Below, piece after piece: positions 47,787-56,780 of a DNA stretch of 64,000 nucleotides. The notes below the pieces were generated by a model. The model searched no databases. It saw only the letters and a program-made list of their open reading frames with translations, and was not told the origin of the DNA. The DNA lies in contig NZ_BBYF01000023.1 of NCBI RefSeq assembly GCF_001894745.1, positions 16,859 through 80,858 on the forward strand, written 5' to 3'. Each line of letters opens with the position of its first letter. The stretch's first letter is position 1. The stretch is from Paenibacillus sp. NAIST15-1 (GTDB lineage: Bacteria; Bacillota; Bacilli; Paenibacillales; Paenibacillaceae). Position numbers and translations under genes: made by a program.

Positions 47787-47888
47787 CTTCGCTCATAGCC
47801 ATTTTCATAGACAGGCTCAGCACGAAATAGAGAACGTATTCTGCCATTCGTGCAGGGGAATCCCCTACATTAAAAGGAGGCAACATCG

Positions 47889-48713
47889 ATGTCAGTCCAA
47901 CTGAAAAAATTTCTGAAAGCCACTACTCTGCTAACCGTTCTTGCAGTCGCACTTGTCGGATGCGGAAGTAAGTCATCATCCAATGCAGGTTCTGCTAACG
48001 CGCTGGAACACATCAAGCAATCCGGAAAAATTAGAGTCGGGCTTATGGGTACCTATGCCCCATATAACTTCATCAATGACAAGCGCGAGGTCGATGGCTT
48101 CGATGCCGATATCGCCAAGGCGGTCGCTAAGCATATTGGCGTGGAAGTTGAGTTCATTACTGGTGAATTCTCGGGCCTGATCGAAGGATTGCAAAAAGAT
48201 AAATACGATGCACTGGTCAGCCAAGTAACCATTACGGATGATCGCAAGCAGAAGATGGACTTCTCCACTCCGTATGTGAAAAATGCGGTTAATGTCATCG
48301 TCAAGAGTGACAATACGTCCATCCAGAAGCTCGAAGACTTCAAAGACAAGAAGATTGGTGTCGGACTTGGAACCAATGACGAGAAGTATTTGCGTGATGT
48401 AGCTATGCCTAAGGTTGGAAACTTTGAAATTGCCACATACAACGATGTCATTACATCCTTGCAGGATTTGAATGTTGGCCGTATTGATGCGACGATTAAC
48501 AATGTATTTGCACTCAAGCCGCTGATTGACAAAAATCATTTCGACGTGAAGGCAGTTGGAGAGCCAATTAAAGAGGATGTAGCAGGTATCGCGATTCGTA
48601 AAGATAACCCAGAGCTGTTAGCTGCCATTAATAAAGCACTAGAAGAAATGAAAGCAGACGGTACATTCAAAGAAATCTTCAAAAAATGGTTTGATGTAGA
48701 ACCTAACATTTAA
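47889..48713 (+). CDS. Polar amino-acid ABC transporter binding lipoprotein
   Basis: A 274-residue cluster F solute-binding lipoprotein. Lipobox ALVGC (Cys about 26), then IRVGLMGTYAPYNF, VDGFDADIAKAVAKHIG, QVTITDDRKQKMDFSTPY and LGTNDEKYLRD, typical of the His/Gln/cystine-binding family. ATG with AAAAGGAGG upstream. It is followed by its permease after 23 bp and its ATPase. Ligand unknown; the terminal M24 peptidase suggests amino acids or short peptides. Confidence 0.94.
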   Translation: MSVQLKKFLKATTLLTVLAVALVGCGSKSSSNAGSANALEHIKQSGKIRVGLMGTYAPYNFINDKREVDGFDADIAKAVAKHIGVEVEFITGEFSGLIEGLQKDKYDALVSQVTITDDRKQKMDFSTPYVKNAVNVIVKSDNTSIQKLEDFKDKKIGVGLGTNDEKYLRDVAMPKVGNFEIATYNDVITSLQDLNVGRIDATINNVFALKPLIDKNHFDVKAVGEPIKEDVAGIAIRKDNPELLAAINKALEEMKADGTFKEIFKKWFDVEPNI

Positions 48714-48736
48714 GCCAGTCCGGGAAGGTGCAAGAG

Positions 48737-49381
48737 ATGGAACTCGTTATTCAAAACCTAGACTTTCTATTAAAAGGCGCTTACTACACACTGCTGATTA
48801 CGATCGTATCCATGTTCTTTGGACTCCTCATCGGACTGGTTGTCGCCGTAGCTCGCTTAAAGGGAAATAAGTTCGTCCGCAATGTCGCAAGAATATATGT
48901 GTCCATCATTCGCGGAACGCCTGTATTGGTGCAAATCTTCATTATCTACTATGGACTACCCGACTTCGGGATCACACTCGGGCCGCTCAACGCGGCCTTT
49001 ATTTCACTTAGTATCAACATCAGCGCTTACTTGTCCGAGACGTTCCGCGGTGCCATTCTTGCTGTATCCAGCGGACAGACAGAGGCTGCCCAATCCCTTG
49101 GGCTGACGCCATGGCAGACGATGTGGCGGGTTGTGCTGCCGCAGGCTGCACGTGTAGCGATTCCCCCAATGGGCAATACGTTCATCGGCATGCTGAAGGA
49201 GACCTCGCTCGTATCGATCGTTACGGTAACCGAGCTGCTGCGCACCGCGCAATTGTTGATTGCGCAGTATTACGTGGCGATGCCATTTTTCATTGCGATT
49301 GCCATTATGTATTGGGTAATGAGCCTGAGCTTCTCCGCGATTCTGAACCGAATCGAAGCTCACTTGTCGAAAGCCTACTAA
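48737..49381 (+). CDS. Polar amino-acid ABC transporter permease
   Basis: A 214-residue permease of the HisMQ/GlnP family with about five helices. VSIIRGTPVLVQIFIIYYGLP and the EAA loop SGQTEAAQSLGLTPWQTMWRVVLPQA are characteristic (quoted in part). I start at 48737 (MELVIQN), where AAGG lies about 8 nt upstream, rather than at the GTG 9 nt earlier. Confidence 0.95.
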   Translation: MELVIQNLDFLLKGAYYTLLITIVSMFFGLLIGLVVAVARLKGNKFVRNVARIYVSIIRGTPVLVQIFIIYYGLPDFGITLGPLNAAFISLSINISAYLSETFRGAILAVSSGQTEAAQSLGLTPWQTMWRVVLPQAARVAIPPMGNTFIGMLKETSLVSIVTVTELLRTAQLLIAQYYVAMPFFIAIAIMYWVMSLSFSAILNRIEAHLSKAY

Positions 49382-49396
49382 GGACGTGAGATCATC

Positions 49397-50158
49397 ATGA
49401 TTGAGGTAAAAAAACTAGGAAAAAGCTTCGGCGAACTGGTCGTGTTCCAAGATATTGATCTGCAAGTCCGTTCCGGTGAAATCGTCGTACTCGTCGGCCC
49501 CAGCGGATCTGGCAAAAGCACACTGCTGCGCTGCTTGAATGGCTTAGAGACTCCTGATTCCGGATCTATTCAGATCGGTGATGCGGTATGGAATGCTGCG
49601 CTGGACGCCTCTTTCAAGAAGAAAGCCGTACAGCGTATTCGCACATTAACCGGGATGGTGTTCCAGTCGTTCAACCTATTCCCTCATATGACCGTGTTGG
49701 AAAACGTCACGATGGCTCCGACCATTGTGAAGAAGATGAGCAAGGCTGATGCCGCAACAATTGGAGAGACACTTCTTGAAAAAGTAGGCCTCCTCCACAA
49801 AAAGGACGAGTATCCGTCCCGCCTGTCTGGGGGTCAGCAGCAGCGTGTCGCCATTGCTCGCGCACTCGCGATGCAGCCGCAAATTATGCTCTTCGATGAA
49901 CCGACTTCTGCACTTGATCCCGAACTGACAGGCGAAGTGCTGGCGGTGATGAAGAAGCTGGCATCAGAAGGCATGACCATGATCATCGTGACACATGAGA
50001 TGAAATTCGCAAGGGAAGTTGCGAATCGCGTCATCTTCATGAGCGACGGTGTTATTCAGGAGGAAGGAACTCCTGAGCAATTTTTCGATCAGCCTAAGAC
50101 GGAGCGTGCCCGCAAGTTCTTGCGTCAGCTCGCCAGTGAACCAGACACGATTTCATAA
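49397..50158 (+). CDS. Polar amino-acid ABC transporter ATPase
   Basis: A 253-residue GlnQ-type ATPase: Walker [11 protein letters not shown]-loop [10 protein letters not shown], signature [16 protein letters not shown], Walker [15 protein letters not shown] and H-loop IIVTHEM. It follows the permease by 15 bp and completes the transporter. Confidence 0.97.
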   Translation: MIEVKKLGKSFGELVVFQDIDLQVRSGEIVVLVGPSGSGKSTLLRCLNGLETPDSGSIQIGDAVWNAALDASFKKKAVQRIRTLTGMVFQSFNLFPHMTVLENVTMAPTIVKKMSKADAATIGETLLEKVGLLHKKDEYPSRLSGGQQQRVAIARALAMQPQIMLFDEPTSALDPELTGEVLAVMKKLASEGMTMIIVTHEMKFAREVANRVIFMSDGVIQEEGTPEQFFDQPKTERARKFLRQLASEPDTIS

Positions 50159-50227
50159 GACGAGCAGAAGCTCGGAATGATCTGGTCGTTACGATAAGAT
50201 AAGAATTCTGCAAAGGGAGTGTACAGC

Positions 50228-51442
50228 ATGAAGTTCGACAAAGCAGCGCATCTGGCCAGTGTCGCGGAACGGGCTCGTTCTATTATGGAAAGAGAGAACA
50301 TAGAAGCGATTGTGGCATCAGGCTGCGAAAATTTCTATTACTTGTCTGGCCACCCCAGCACATTCATGTATACGCTGCGGATGAGCGAAGTCGCATTGGC
50401 CGTTATGTTCCGCGATCCATCGCGCCAGACGGTCATTATTATGAATGAGTTCGAAGCTGCTGGCGTTCCGAATGACCTTCCACAATGCGAGCTGCGAACG
50501 TACCCGACCTGGGTCGATGTCGATGATCCTCTTGGCTTGCGGGGTGATAAGTATGAAGGCAGACGACCCGTCAATCATCAAGTTCAGGAGATGTTCGGCC
50601 TGCTCCAACACGTGCTCGCTGATTACGGAGTAAGTACAGGCAAAATTGCAGTAGAGCTAGGCTCCATGAAGTACGCAGCTGCGCAAGCACTGCAAGAAGC
50701 CCTGCCGAATGTCGAACTGACGGAAGCCAGCGCGATCTTCACCGAACTGCGTATGCTCAAGACTCCATGGGAGGTTGAACAGCTCCGCCAGAGCTGCGCA
50801 TATGCCGAGATCGGCATCACAGAAGCCAGCAAGGGCATTCACATCGGCAGCTCTGCAGCTGAGATCGCGGATGCGTTTCGGCTCGCGCTGCTGACTCATG
50901 CGAGCGGCTCGCCTTCCCGCTTCCATATGATATCTGTGGGTGACCATTTCGCACCTGCACATATTTTTGATACAAGACCTAGCCAAGCTGGAGAGGTTAT
51001 TAAGTTCGATGTTGGTGTTGATGTTGCTGGCTACGGTTCGGACATCGCCCGTACCTTCGTGCTCGGCGAACCATCCGATACAGTAAAGCGCATCTACAAC
51101 GCACTGCGAACTGGACATGATCATCTATTGAAGATCATCGAACCTGGTATGCCGATGGAGCATGCCTTCAACGATGCCATGTCTATTATCCGTCAATCTG
51201 GTCTGCCTACCTACAATCGCGGTCATTTAGGCCACAGTGCAGGTCTTAGCTTGGCAGCTGAAGAAGCTCCATTTCTAAGCCCATCCGAGAACACGATATT
51301 CCAGCCAGGCATGGTGATTTGCTTGGAGACCCCTTACTACGGCTACGGCATCGGATCAATCATGATCGAGGATATGGTGCTCATTACAGATAACGGAATC
51401 GAGCGGCTGAACACCTTATCCCGGGATCTGATAGCTCTGTAA
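50228..51442 (+). CDS. M24-family metallopeptidase (Xaa-Pro dipeptidase-like)
   Basis: A 404-residue pita-bread peptidase with an N-terminal creatinase-like domain (about 1-170) and a C-terminal catalytic domain. All five metal ligands of the family appear to be present: two Asp in FDVGVDVAGYGSDIARTF, His in GHLGHSAGL, Glu in CLETPYYG and Glu in MIEDMVLIT. It probably removes residues from X-Pro peptides in the cytosol; a creatinase-like or other amidohydrolase activity is an alternative. ATG at 50228 with AAAGGGAG upstream. As the last gene after the amino-acid transporter it may process an imported peptide. Confidence 0.92.
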   Translation: MKFDKAAHLASVAERARSIMERENIEAIVASGCENFYYLSGHPSTFMYTLRMSEVALAVMFRDPSRQTVIIMNEFEAAGVPNDLPQCELRTYPTWVDVDDPLGLRGDKYEGRRPVNHQVQEMFGLLQHVLADYGVSTGKIAVELGSMKYAAAQALQEALPNVELTEASAIFTELRMLKTPWEVEQLRQSCAYAEIGITEASKGIHIGSSAAEIADAFRLALLTHASGSPSRFHMISVGDHFAPAHIFDTRPSQAGEVIKFDVGVDVAGYGSDIARTFVLGEPSDTVKRIYNALRTGHDHLLKIIEPGMPMEHAFNDAMSIIRQSGLPTYNRGHLGHSAGLSLAAEEAPFLSPSENTIFQPGMVICLETPYYGYGIGSIMIEDMVLITDNGIERLNTLSRDLIAL

Positions 51443-51493
51443 TTCAGTCAGGCCCAACGTGTGTGATACCAGCAGCTTGGCTGCATACCAATC

Positions 51494-51534
51494 AAGGTCA
51501 GGAACGCAGCAATCCGCTGTATCCTGACCTTTTT
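51494..51534 (+). terminator. Terminator of the ABC-peptidase operon
   Basis: AAGGTCAGGA (51494-51503) pairs perfectly with TCCTGACCTT (51522-51531) and continues into a T-run. Confidence 0.9.
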
Positions 51535-51638
51535 ATATCCCTGCAATATATCCCTACATATCAACACCAATTGATCGATTAATCATAATTGCCCCATCTT
51601 TTGTAGCGTATGGTGCCGTTGCATATAGCATGTGATTC

Positions 51639-52685
51639 TTAGTTTTTTGTTGCGGTAGTCAATGACAGAACTTCCTTCGTAACGTCCACCACCAGCTGTG
51701 GTTCATCATTGATGACCATATGCCCGCTCTTCGTCGCCACAATCAGCTTGCTATTCGTTGAAATGTCCAGCATTCTCCGCTGGCCTGCCTGCCAGATTTC
51801 CTCAAGCTTCTTCGCGCCCTGTTCGGAAATGCCCGCATTTGAGAAAGGGTGTGGAATTCCTCGTGGAATCACTCTTACCGGCATACCTCCCAGCTTCTGT
51901 CCACGAATCACATCTTCCGTGCTCCCAAGCAGCTTCGCTTCCTCCTCAACGGCTTCGAAATAGCTTGGCTTCGCAATCACATTGATGAACTGCGAACGCT
52001 TTTCCTTTGCAACCAGCCCTTCCAGCAAGGAATCTTGAAACAGGCGCAGCACGCCTGAGCTCTTCATAAGTCCAAGTAAGAAAGCGGATGGCCTTTCTTG
52101 ATTGGTTTCCTGCGCATAGATTGATGCTGTCTCCCGCATGTAATCTTCTGTTCTAGCGTCAATTAACACTAACCCGGTCACTTCTTCCCGATAGGTCTGA
52201 GCAAATAATCGTGCATACATGCCGCCTAAGGAATGCCCAACTAGGATGTAAGGCCCCTCAATTCCCTCTTTGTTGAGTGCCTCATGAAGTTCTCGCACAA
52301 TATTTTCTCCTGTTCGTTCCGTACGCGCTTTTGTACTCCAGGCATAACCTGCTCGATCATACGTCACGACAGTGGCAAATGGAGCAAGCTGTGCGGGGAT
52401 GTCCCCCCAAGATAGACTCGTCTCCCCGCTTCCCGCTTCCATGATGATGGTAGGAACACCTTTCCGACTTTCGCCAGTACGCTGCAGATGAAGCTGGTAA
52501 TTGCCAGAGTCAATCTGAATAAGCTTGCCCTGCATAGGGAAGGCTTGCTCTCCGAGCTTCGAAGCAATCATTTCATACACAAATCCTGAACCAATCAGAA
52601 TGATGAGGAACAAAAAAGAAAACAATAACCCTTTTTTCCAACGTGCCTTCCCTTTGGTCGTGTTGCTTATGAGCTCGCTCGGCAT
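51639..52685 (-). CDS. Membrane-anchored alpha/beta hydrolase
   Basis: This 348-residue protein has a single N-terminal membrane helix (GLLFSFLFLIILIGSGFVY, about 19-37) and an extracytoplasmic alpha/beta-hydrolase fold. The oxyanion region is IIMEAGSGETS, the nucleophile motif VGHSLGGMYA (Ser about 163), followed by LVLIDART with the acid and a C-terminal GHMVINDEP with the catalytic His. Substrate unknown. It is divergent from a TetR gene, with a palindrome in the shared intergenic region that probably controls it. Confidence 0.92.
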   Translation of the reverse strand: MPSELISNTTKGKARWKKGLLFSFLFLIILIGSGFVYEMIASKLGEQAFPMQGKLIQIDSGNYQLHLQRTGESRKGVPTIIMEAGSGETSLSWGDIPAQLAPFATVVTYDRAGYAWSTKARTERTGENIVRELHEALNKEGIEGPYILVGHSLGGMYARLFAQTYREEVTGLVLIDARTEDYMRETASIYAQETNQERPSAFLLGLMKSSGVLRLFQDSLLEGLVAKEKRSQFINVIAKPSYFEAVEEEAKLLGSTEDVIRGQKLGGMPVRVIPRGIPHPFSNAGISEQGAKKLEEIWQAGQRRMLDISTNSKLIVATKSGHMVINDEPQLVVDVTKEVLSLTTATKN

Positions 52686-52734
52686 GCCGTATCCCTTCCT
52701 TCTCTATTTATTTAGTACAATGTATTAAAAAGGA

Positions 52735-52750
52735 GTATAGCATGCTGTAT
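52735..52750. promoter_or_regulatory. Putative TetR operator in divergent intergenic region
   Basis: GTATAGCATGCTGTAT is an imperfect palindrome centred on GCATGC, located between the hydrolase and TetR genes and just upstream of the TetR -10 (TATAAT, 52768-52773). Confidence 0.5.
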
Positions 52751-52779
52751 AAAAACGGTAAAGTGTGTATAATAGGGAC

Positions 52780-53382
52780 ATGCCAAAAATTGTTGATCAT
52801 GAAAAACGAAAAAGACTTGTTGCCGAAGCGGCTATACGCGTCATTCAGCGCGAGGGGCTTGATCATGCAACCGTTCGAACGGTCGCGATAGAAGCAGGAT
52901 TATCTGTTGGTTCCTTGCGTCATTATTTTTCTTCACAAGTTGAGCTATTTGCCTTTTGCATGAATATTTTCCGCGAGCAGGTGGAGGAACGGTTATCCAC
53001 GCTTGTGCTCGATGATCGAATACTTCCCAGCCTGCTTCAGCTTCTGATGCAGTTCCTGCCTATCGACGAAGACCGAAGAACCGAAATGGAAGCATGGCTG
53101 TCCTTCACCTCCAAAACGCTTACGCATACCGAGCTTCAGCACTTAAGCAATGAGTTGAACGATGGGATTTATTATGTTACCAAATACGTGATAGACCTGC
53201 TGCAGGAGAAGAAGTTGGCCAAGCCAGATCTCGACTATGAGATTGAAATTGAGAAATTATATGCGCTACTTGATGGGCTCGCCCTTCACCTCATCCTTCA
53301 GCCGCAGCGCTTGCAAGTCGAGCGTGTTGAGCGAATTCTGAATGAGCATCTTCAGTCATTGTGCATCAATCAAGCGAATTAA
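52780..53382 (+). CDS. TetR-family regulator
   Basis: A 200-residue regulator. The helix-turn-helix is at about 10-55 (VAEAAIRVIQREGLDHATV, then AGLSVGSLRHYFSSQVEL), with the TetR_C-type ligand domain (about 75-195) of the BetI/PksA-like branch. The ATG at 52780 (MPKIVDHEK) is chosen because the longer frame starts inside the promoter -10. The distance from TATAAT to this ATG is only 6 nt, so the mRNA would be leaderless or nearly so, and no Shine-Dalgarno is visible. It probably represses the divergent hydrolase gene. Confidence 0.9.
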   Translation: MPKIVDHEKRKRLVAEAAIRVIQREGLDHATVRTVAIEAGLSVGSLRHYFSSQVELFAFCMNIFREQVEERLSTLVLDDRILPSLLQLLMQFLPIDEDRRTEMEAWLSFTSKTLTHTELQHLSNELNDGIYYVTKYVIDLLQEKKLAKPDLDYEIEIEKLYALLDGLALHLILQPQRLQVERVERILNEHLQSLCINQAN

Positions 53383-53556
53383 ATTAGAGATGAATACGAA
53401 TTGAATATTCACGATAATGATTCTATCAGGGGAACGATCTCTCTTAAGATAAGTCTCTTTTCGTAAATAATGTTGCTTTATTGCGTGAGAATTTTATCCT
53501 TATTGATTTTATGAGATTTTTTACTCATAATTGTAACTAAGGGAGAGGATTCCAAG

Positions 53557-53934
53557 TTGAGCAAACAGAATATCAGCACAACAGCTTCAGGAGATTTAAT
53601 TGTTACCCATCTGATTGGCAAGATTAAAACAGATGATGTTTATGAATGGTTTAATGGCTTCGAGCAGGTTTGTCAGCAATTCATTTCTGAGGGTCGGAAA
53701 TACAAATTGTTGGTGGATAGAAAAGGATACACGCCAGATCATTTTTCTGTTCAAAAAGCATGGAAAGATAAGTTCTTCAATGAAACCATTTTGAATCACA
53801 GTAAGGCAATTGCGTTTCTCCTTGAAGAAGGGGAGATAATGAATTATTTACAACAATCCAATACAAAAGAATCCGTAAAATTTTTTGATGATTATGAACA
53901 AGCATTAATTTGGTTGAATGAATATCCAATATAA
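53557..53934 (+). CDS. Small SpoIIAA/STAS-like protein of unknown function
   Basis: A 125-residue soluble protein. Its alternating pattern (LIVTHLIGKIKTDDVYEWF, KYKLLVDRKGYTP, SKAIAFLLEEGEIMNYLQQ, VKFFDDYEQALIWL) is that of the SpoIIAA-like alpha/beta fold related to STAS domains; the final aromatic D-(Y/F)-EQAL-WL helix is typical. TTG start with GAGAGGA upstream. It is monocistronic, with a terminator at 53946. A Fur-like GATAATGATT half-palindrome lies at about 53413-53423, but is too weak to claim. Confidence 0.65.
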   Translation: MSKQNISTTASGDLIVTHLIGKIKTDDVYEWFNGFEQVCQQFISEGRKYKLLVDRKGYTPDHFSVQKAWKDKFFNETILNHSKAIAFLLEEGEIMNYLQQSNTKESVKFFDDYEQALIWLNEYPI

Positions 53935-53945
53935 AACCTTTATTG

Positions 53946-53977
53946 AACCAGTTGCTCTCAATCAACTGGTTTTTTTA
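53946..53977 (+). terminator. Terminator of the SpoIIAA-like gene
   Basis: AACCAGTTG (53946-53954) pairs with CAACTGGTT (53963-53971), followed by seven T. Confidence 0.88.
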
Positions 53978-54429
53978 TGCCCGTAATGTTGCCGTTGTCA
54001 TAAAAATCACTTGCTTACAAGCTTCCAACACCATTGTTTTTCTTCGCAGATTCTTGTCCAATTGTATGTGCAATTATAAAACGAAACCAATACAAATAGT
54101 TGTCTATATACTTCGTAACCATACCATTAAAGCGTTCCATCCATTTCGTTAACCGCTAGTGATAGGTATGGATTTCTATTTCTTCTGCAATTTTAGGCAG
54201 TGTATATTGCTCCAACCATATTAGCAATATCATCTTTTGCCTCTGAAAATAACGTATCTCTAATAGCCTGAAATAATGAATGTTGCTCAGACTTTGTTAA
54301 ATCTCTAAAATCGCCGTATACAGATTGCCAATTCATTGGGAGTCAGCTCTCTACAAACGAATGTTCTGGGTCTATTATTTCGCAAGCTCTCTAATAGCAA
54401 CAATATTTCAGAAAAGAGCCTAAGATAAA
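53978..54429. other. Gene-poor region with one candidate small ORF
   Basis: About 450 bp, AT-rich. Apart from the 47-codon frame at 54193-54336 I see no gene, RNA or repeat. Confidence 0.5.
54193..54336 (-). CDS. Candidate 47-aa hypothetical protein
   Basis: A short frame starting MNWQSVYGDFRDLTKSEQHS, continuing LFQAIRDTLFSEAKDD and ending near GAIYTA. Its amphipathic, charged composition looks protein-like. Only a weak AGAGAG lies more than 10 nt upstream, so translation is uncertain. It could be the start of a decayed gene. Confidence 0.35.
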   Translation of the reverse strand: MNWQSVYGDFRDLTKSEQHSLFQAIRDTLFSEAKDDIANMVGAIYTA

Positions 54430-54473
54430 GAGGCCTATCCTCGCTACCAGTCAGTAACATAAGGATAAGCCTC
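54430..54473 (-). terminator. Terminator of the TraB-family gene
   Basis: GAGGCCTATCCT and AGGATAAGCCTC form a 12-bp stem with one mismatch. On the minus strand it is followed by TTTATCTTA. It lies 15 bp past the gene's stop codon. Confidence 0.8.
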
Positions 54474-54487
54474 TCTATTCCACTATT

Positions 54488-55882
54488 CTATTTCACGAAT
54501 TCTACTTGATACCCGTTCGCCTTCAACTGATCAACGACCATATCTTGGATCACGTAATGGCCTGCACCTACAACGACAAAGTGCGTCGAGGAGCCTTCTT
54601 TATCCAACAGCTCCATCAGCTTCTTCGCCATGTTCTTGTCGCGTTCGCCAAACAAGCGCTTTGCCGAATCAGTTTGTGTCATCTCTTCCGTGCTAATGAA
54701 GGATTTCGTGAACTGATCTAGATCCGCCTTCACCCACAGCTTCTGCCAAGATTGTAACAGCTCCATGGACTCATCCGGCTTGCCTGTCGGTGTCAACACG
54801 TGATCCAATGCATCATTCAATTCCTTCTCTTGTGTCGCAGCTGGAACCTTACTGAAGACATCAGCTTGGAACTTTAAGCCTTCCAGCTCATGAATTGGCT
54901 TGCCAGTAAGCACTGCCGAATTGGTGAAGTAGGAATCAATGCCAAGCGCAGCAGCTTGCGCCATCTCTTCTGCGGCCCCAGTCATGCCAGCAAGCGTAAG
55001 GCTATTCGATACGGCCCATGGCTTGAAGCCGTCAAAGACATCCTTCGGCAGCTGCATTTGCTCCAATACCTGTTGCAGCTTCGCATAGGTTTCCTTCGAG
55101 ACATGATCCTTCAATGTTGTACCGTCTGCATACGCCATCGATTGTGTGAAGTAGTCCATATCTTTGTTGCCTAGCAAATTAACTTCAACCCACAACGAAT
55201 CTGCCTGCTTGAAAGCATCCCGCACACTCTTCTTCATCGGATACATTTCAGGAGTGCCGACATGAATCGATCCGAGCATGTAAAGTGTGTTTTGCCCTTT
55301 CGTTGCCTTCCACAGAAGCCCCTTCGCTCCACCGTCAACAGCATCATACGTATACTCTACAAGACGGCTTGCCATAACAACCGCTTGCTCAACCGTACTT
55401 GGCTTGTCTAGATCAAGGCCTTTGCCTGTACCGTTAACGATCCCTTTCTTCTGGAAGAAAGAAACCGGCTCGTCCGTGCCAATGTTCATCGATTCTGGCA
55501 ATTCGTATTGATCCAATACCCCATATACTGCATTAATGACCGATTCTCTCGTAATGACTTTCTCGGTTGCTGGTACAGTGAACGTATTCTTTTTCTTTAA
55601 TTCCAGTGCATCCAGCTTCGCAGAAGTTGCCTTCAAGAGTGCTTGGAACTTATCCGTTGATATTGGCTGTTGGAAAGTACCGTCTGTGTACCACGTCAGT
55701 GGGAAAATTCCGTACTTTTCTCCCTCATTCAGAACGCTGATCGACCAAGAACTTACTTGCGGAGCTTCGACCGGCGCTTGATTCGCCTGTGCCGGAATGA
55801 CAAATCCGAGCATTGCAACTGAAGCAACTAGACCGCTGGCCAGACTACGTTTGATCTTATCCCATTTGCTAGTCTTCACCAA
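54488..55882 (-). CDS. Secreted TraB/GumN-family protein with SLH-like N-terminal region
   Basis: This 464-residue exported protein has a signal peptide (LASGLVASVAMLGFVIPAQA, about 13-33). The N-terminal region (about 40-185) resembles degenerate SLH-type helices (SVLNEGEKYGIFPLTWYTDG, ESVINAVYGVLDQY, QKKGIVNGTGKGLDL). The C-terminal TraB/GumN domain (about 195-464) has YMLGSIHVGTPEMYP (conserved GSxH), GIDSYF, PIHELEGL and HFVVVGAGHYV (conserved GxGH). The family is related to TIKI-type metalloproteases; the conserved GSIH and GxGH motifs are consistent with a metal site. Monocistronic. Confidence 0.9.
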   Translation of the reverse strand: MVKTSKWDKIKRSLASGLVASVAMLGFVIPAQANQAPVEAPQVSSWSISVLNEGEKYGIFPLTWYTDGTFQQPISTDKFQALLKATSAKLDALELKKKNTFTVPATEKVITRESVINAVYGVLDQYELPESMNIGTDEPVSFFQKKGIVNGTGKGLDLDKPSTVEQAVVMASRLVEYTYDAVDGGAKGLLWKATKGQNTLYMLGSIHVGTPEMYPMKKSVRDAFKQADSLWVEVNLLGNKDMDYFTQSMAYADGTTLKDHVSKETYAKLQQVLEQMQLPKDVFDGFKPWAVSNSLTLAGMTGAAEEMAQAAALGIDSYFTNSAVLTGKPIHELEGLKFQADVFSKVPAATQEKELNDALDHVLTPTGKPDESMELLQSWQKLWVKADLDQFTKSFISTEEMTQTDSAKRLFGERDKNMAKKLMELLDKEGSSTHFVVVGAGHYVIQDMVVDQLKANGYQVEFVK

Positions 55883-56069
55883 GATTCCCCCTTTATAGCA
55901 TATATGTAGATCTACAAACCCTACCGATTATAGCGCTTAACCTATCAGAAGGCAATATTCTCCTAAGAGATTTGTAAACATAATATGAACTATCTATATG
56001 TAACAAAATTGTAGGCTTCCTAAAAATATTATAGAATCAAGTTATCAGGTTATTAATGGAGTGGCTGTA

Positions 56070-56780
56070 ATGAACGTAGCAATATGTGATAATGATAGAA
56101 ATGTTGCAAATGATATTGAGGATCTACTTTCAAACATGTCCGGAATGGAATTCTCCAGCGATGTGTATTATAGTGGCGCTGACTTGCTAAGATGCTTGCA
56201 GGCCGGGTCACATTATCATATTTATCTGCTTGATATTGAAATGCCTGGCCAAAATGGAATTGAAATTGCTTCGGTTATCCGGGAGCAGGATCGAAATGCG
56301 ATCATTATCTTTATCACAGACCATAAAGAATATGTATATGAGGTTTTTGAAGTTTTGCCGTTTCGCTTTTTAAGAAAACCTGTAACTACTCAAAAGTTGT
56401 CCCCCATCTTGCTGGACGCTGCGGAACACATCAAAGTGTCGAAGCAGCTATTCTTTTTTCAGATCGGGCATGACAAATACCAGCTTCGCTGCAGTGACAT
56501 TCTTTATTTTGAAGGGGCAGGAAGAAGGGTAATTATCCATACCAATCGAGATACCTATGAGTTTTACGGAAAAATCGCGGACATCCTGTCTGGGCTGGAT
56601 ACGAATCTGTTTTGCCGGATTCACGCCTCATTCTTAGTGAATATGGAGTACATCCGCTCCATTAACAAAATGGCTATTCATTTGCAAAACGAAGCGAAAT
56701 TGCCAATCAGCAAGCGCTATCTGAACGAGGTGAAACAAGCACATCTGTCCTTCATAGAACGGAGAAGCGGCAATCCATGA
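56070..56780 (+). CDS. LytTR response regulator (AgrA/ComE-like)
   Basis: A 236-residue regulator. The receiver domain (1-120) has DND near the N-terminus, the phospho-acceptor in YLLDIEMPGQNG (about 56) and FLRKPV. The LytTR DNA-binding domain (about 135-235) shows LRCSDILYFEGAGRRVIIHT and FCRIHASFLVNMEYIRSI. The ATG at 56070 follows GGAG by 7 nt. The kinase gene overlaps its stop codon by 4 bp. No agrB/agrD-like gene flanks it, so the signal is unknown. Confidence 0.95.
   Translation: MNVAICDNDRNVANDIEDLLSNMSGMEFSSDVYYSGADLLRCLQAGSHYHIYLLDIEMPGQNGIEIASVIREQDRNAIIIFITDHKEYVYEVFEVLPFRFLRKPVTTQKLSPILLDAAEHIKVSKQLFFFQIGHDKYQLRCSDILYFEGAGRRVIIHTNRDTYEFYGKIADILSGLDTNLFCRIHASFLVNMEYIRSINKMAIHLQNEAKLPISKRYLNEVKQAHLSFIERRSGNP

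Noticed and set aside
53411..53427. Fur-like box upstream of the SpoIIAA-like gene
   Set aside because: GATAATGATT is present but the second half is displaced by an extra base, so it does not fit the 7-1-7 or 6-1-6 layout.
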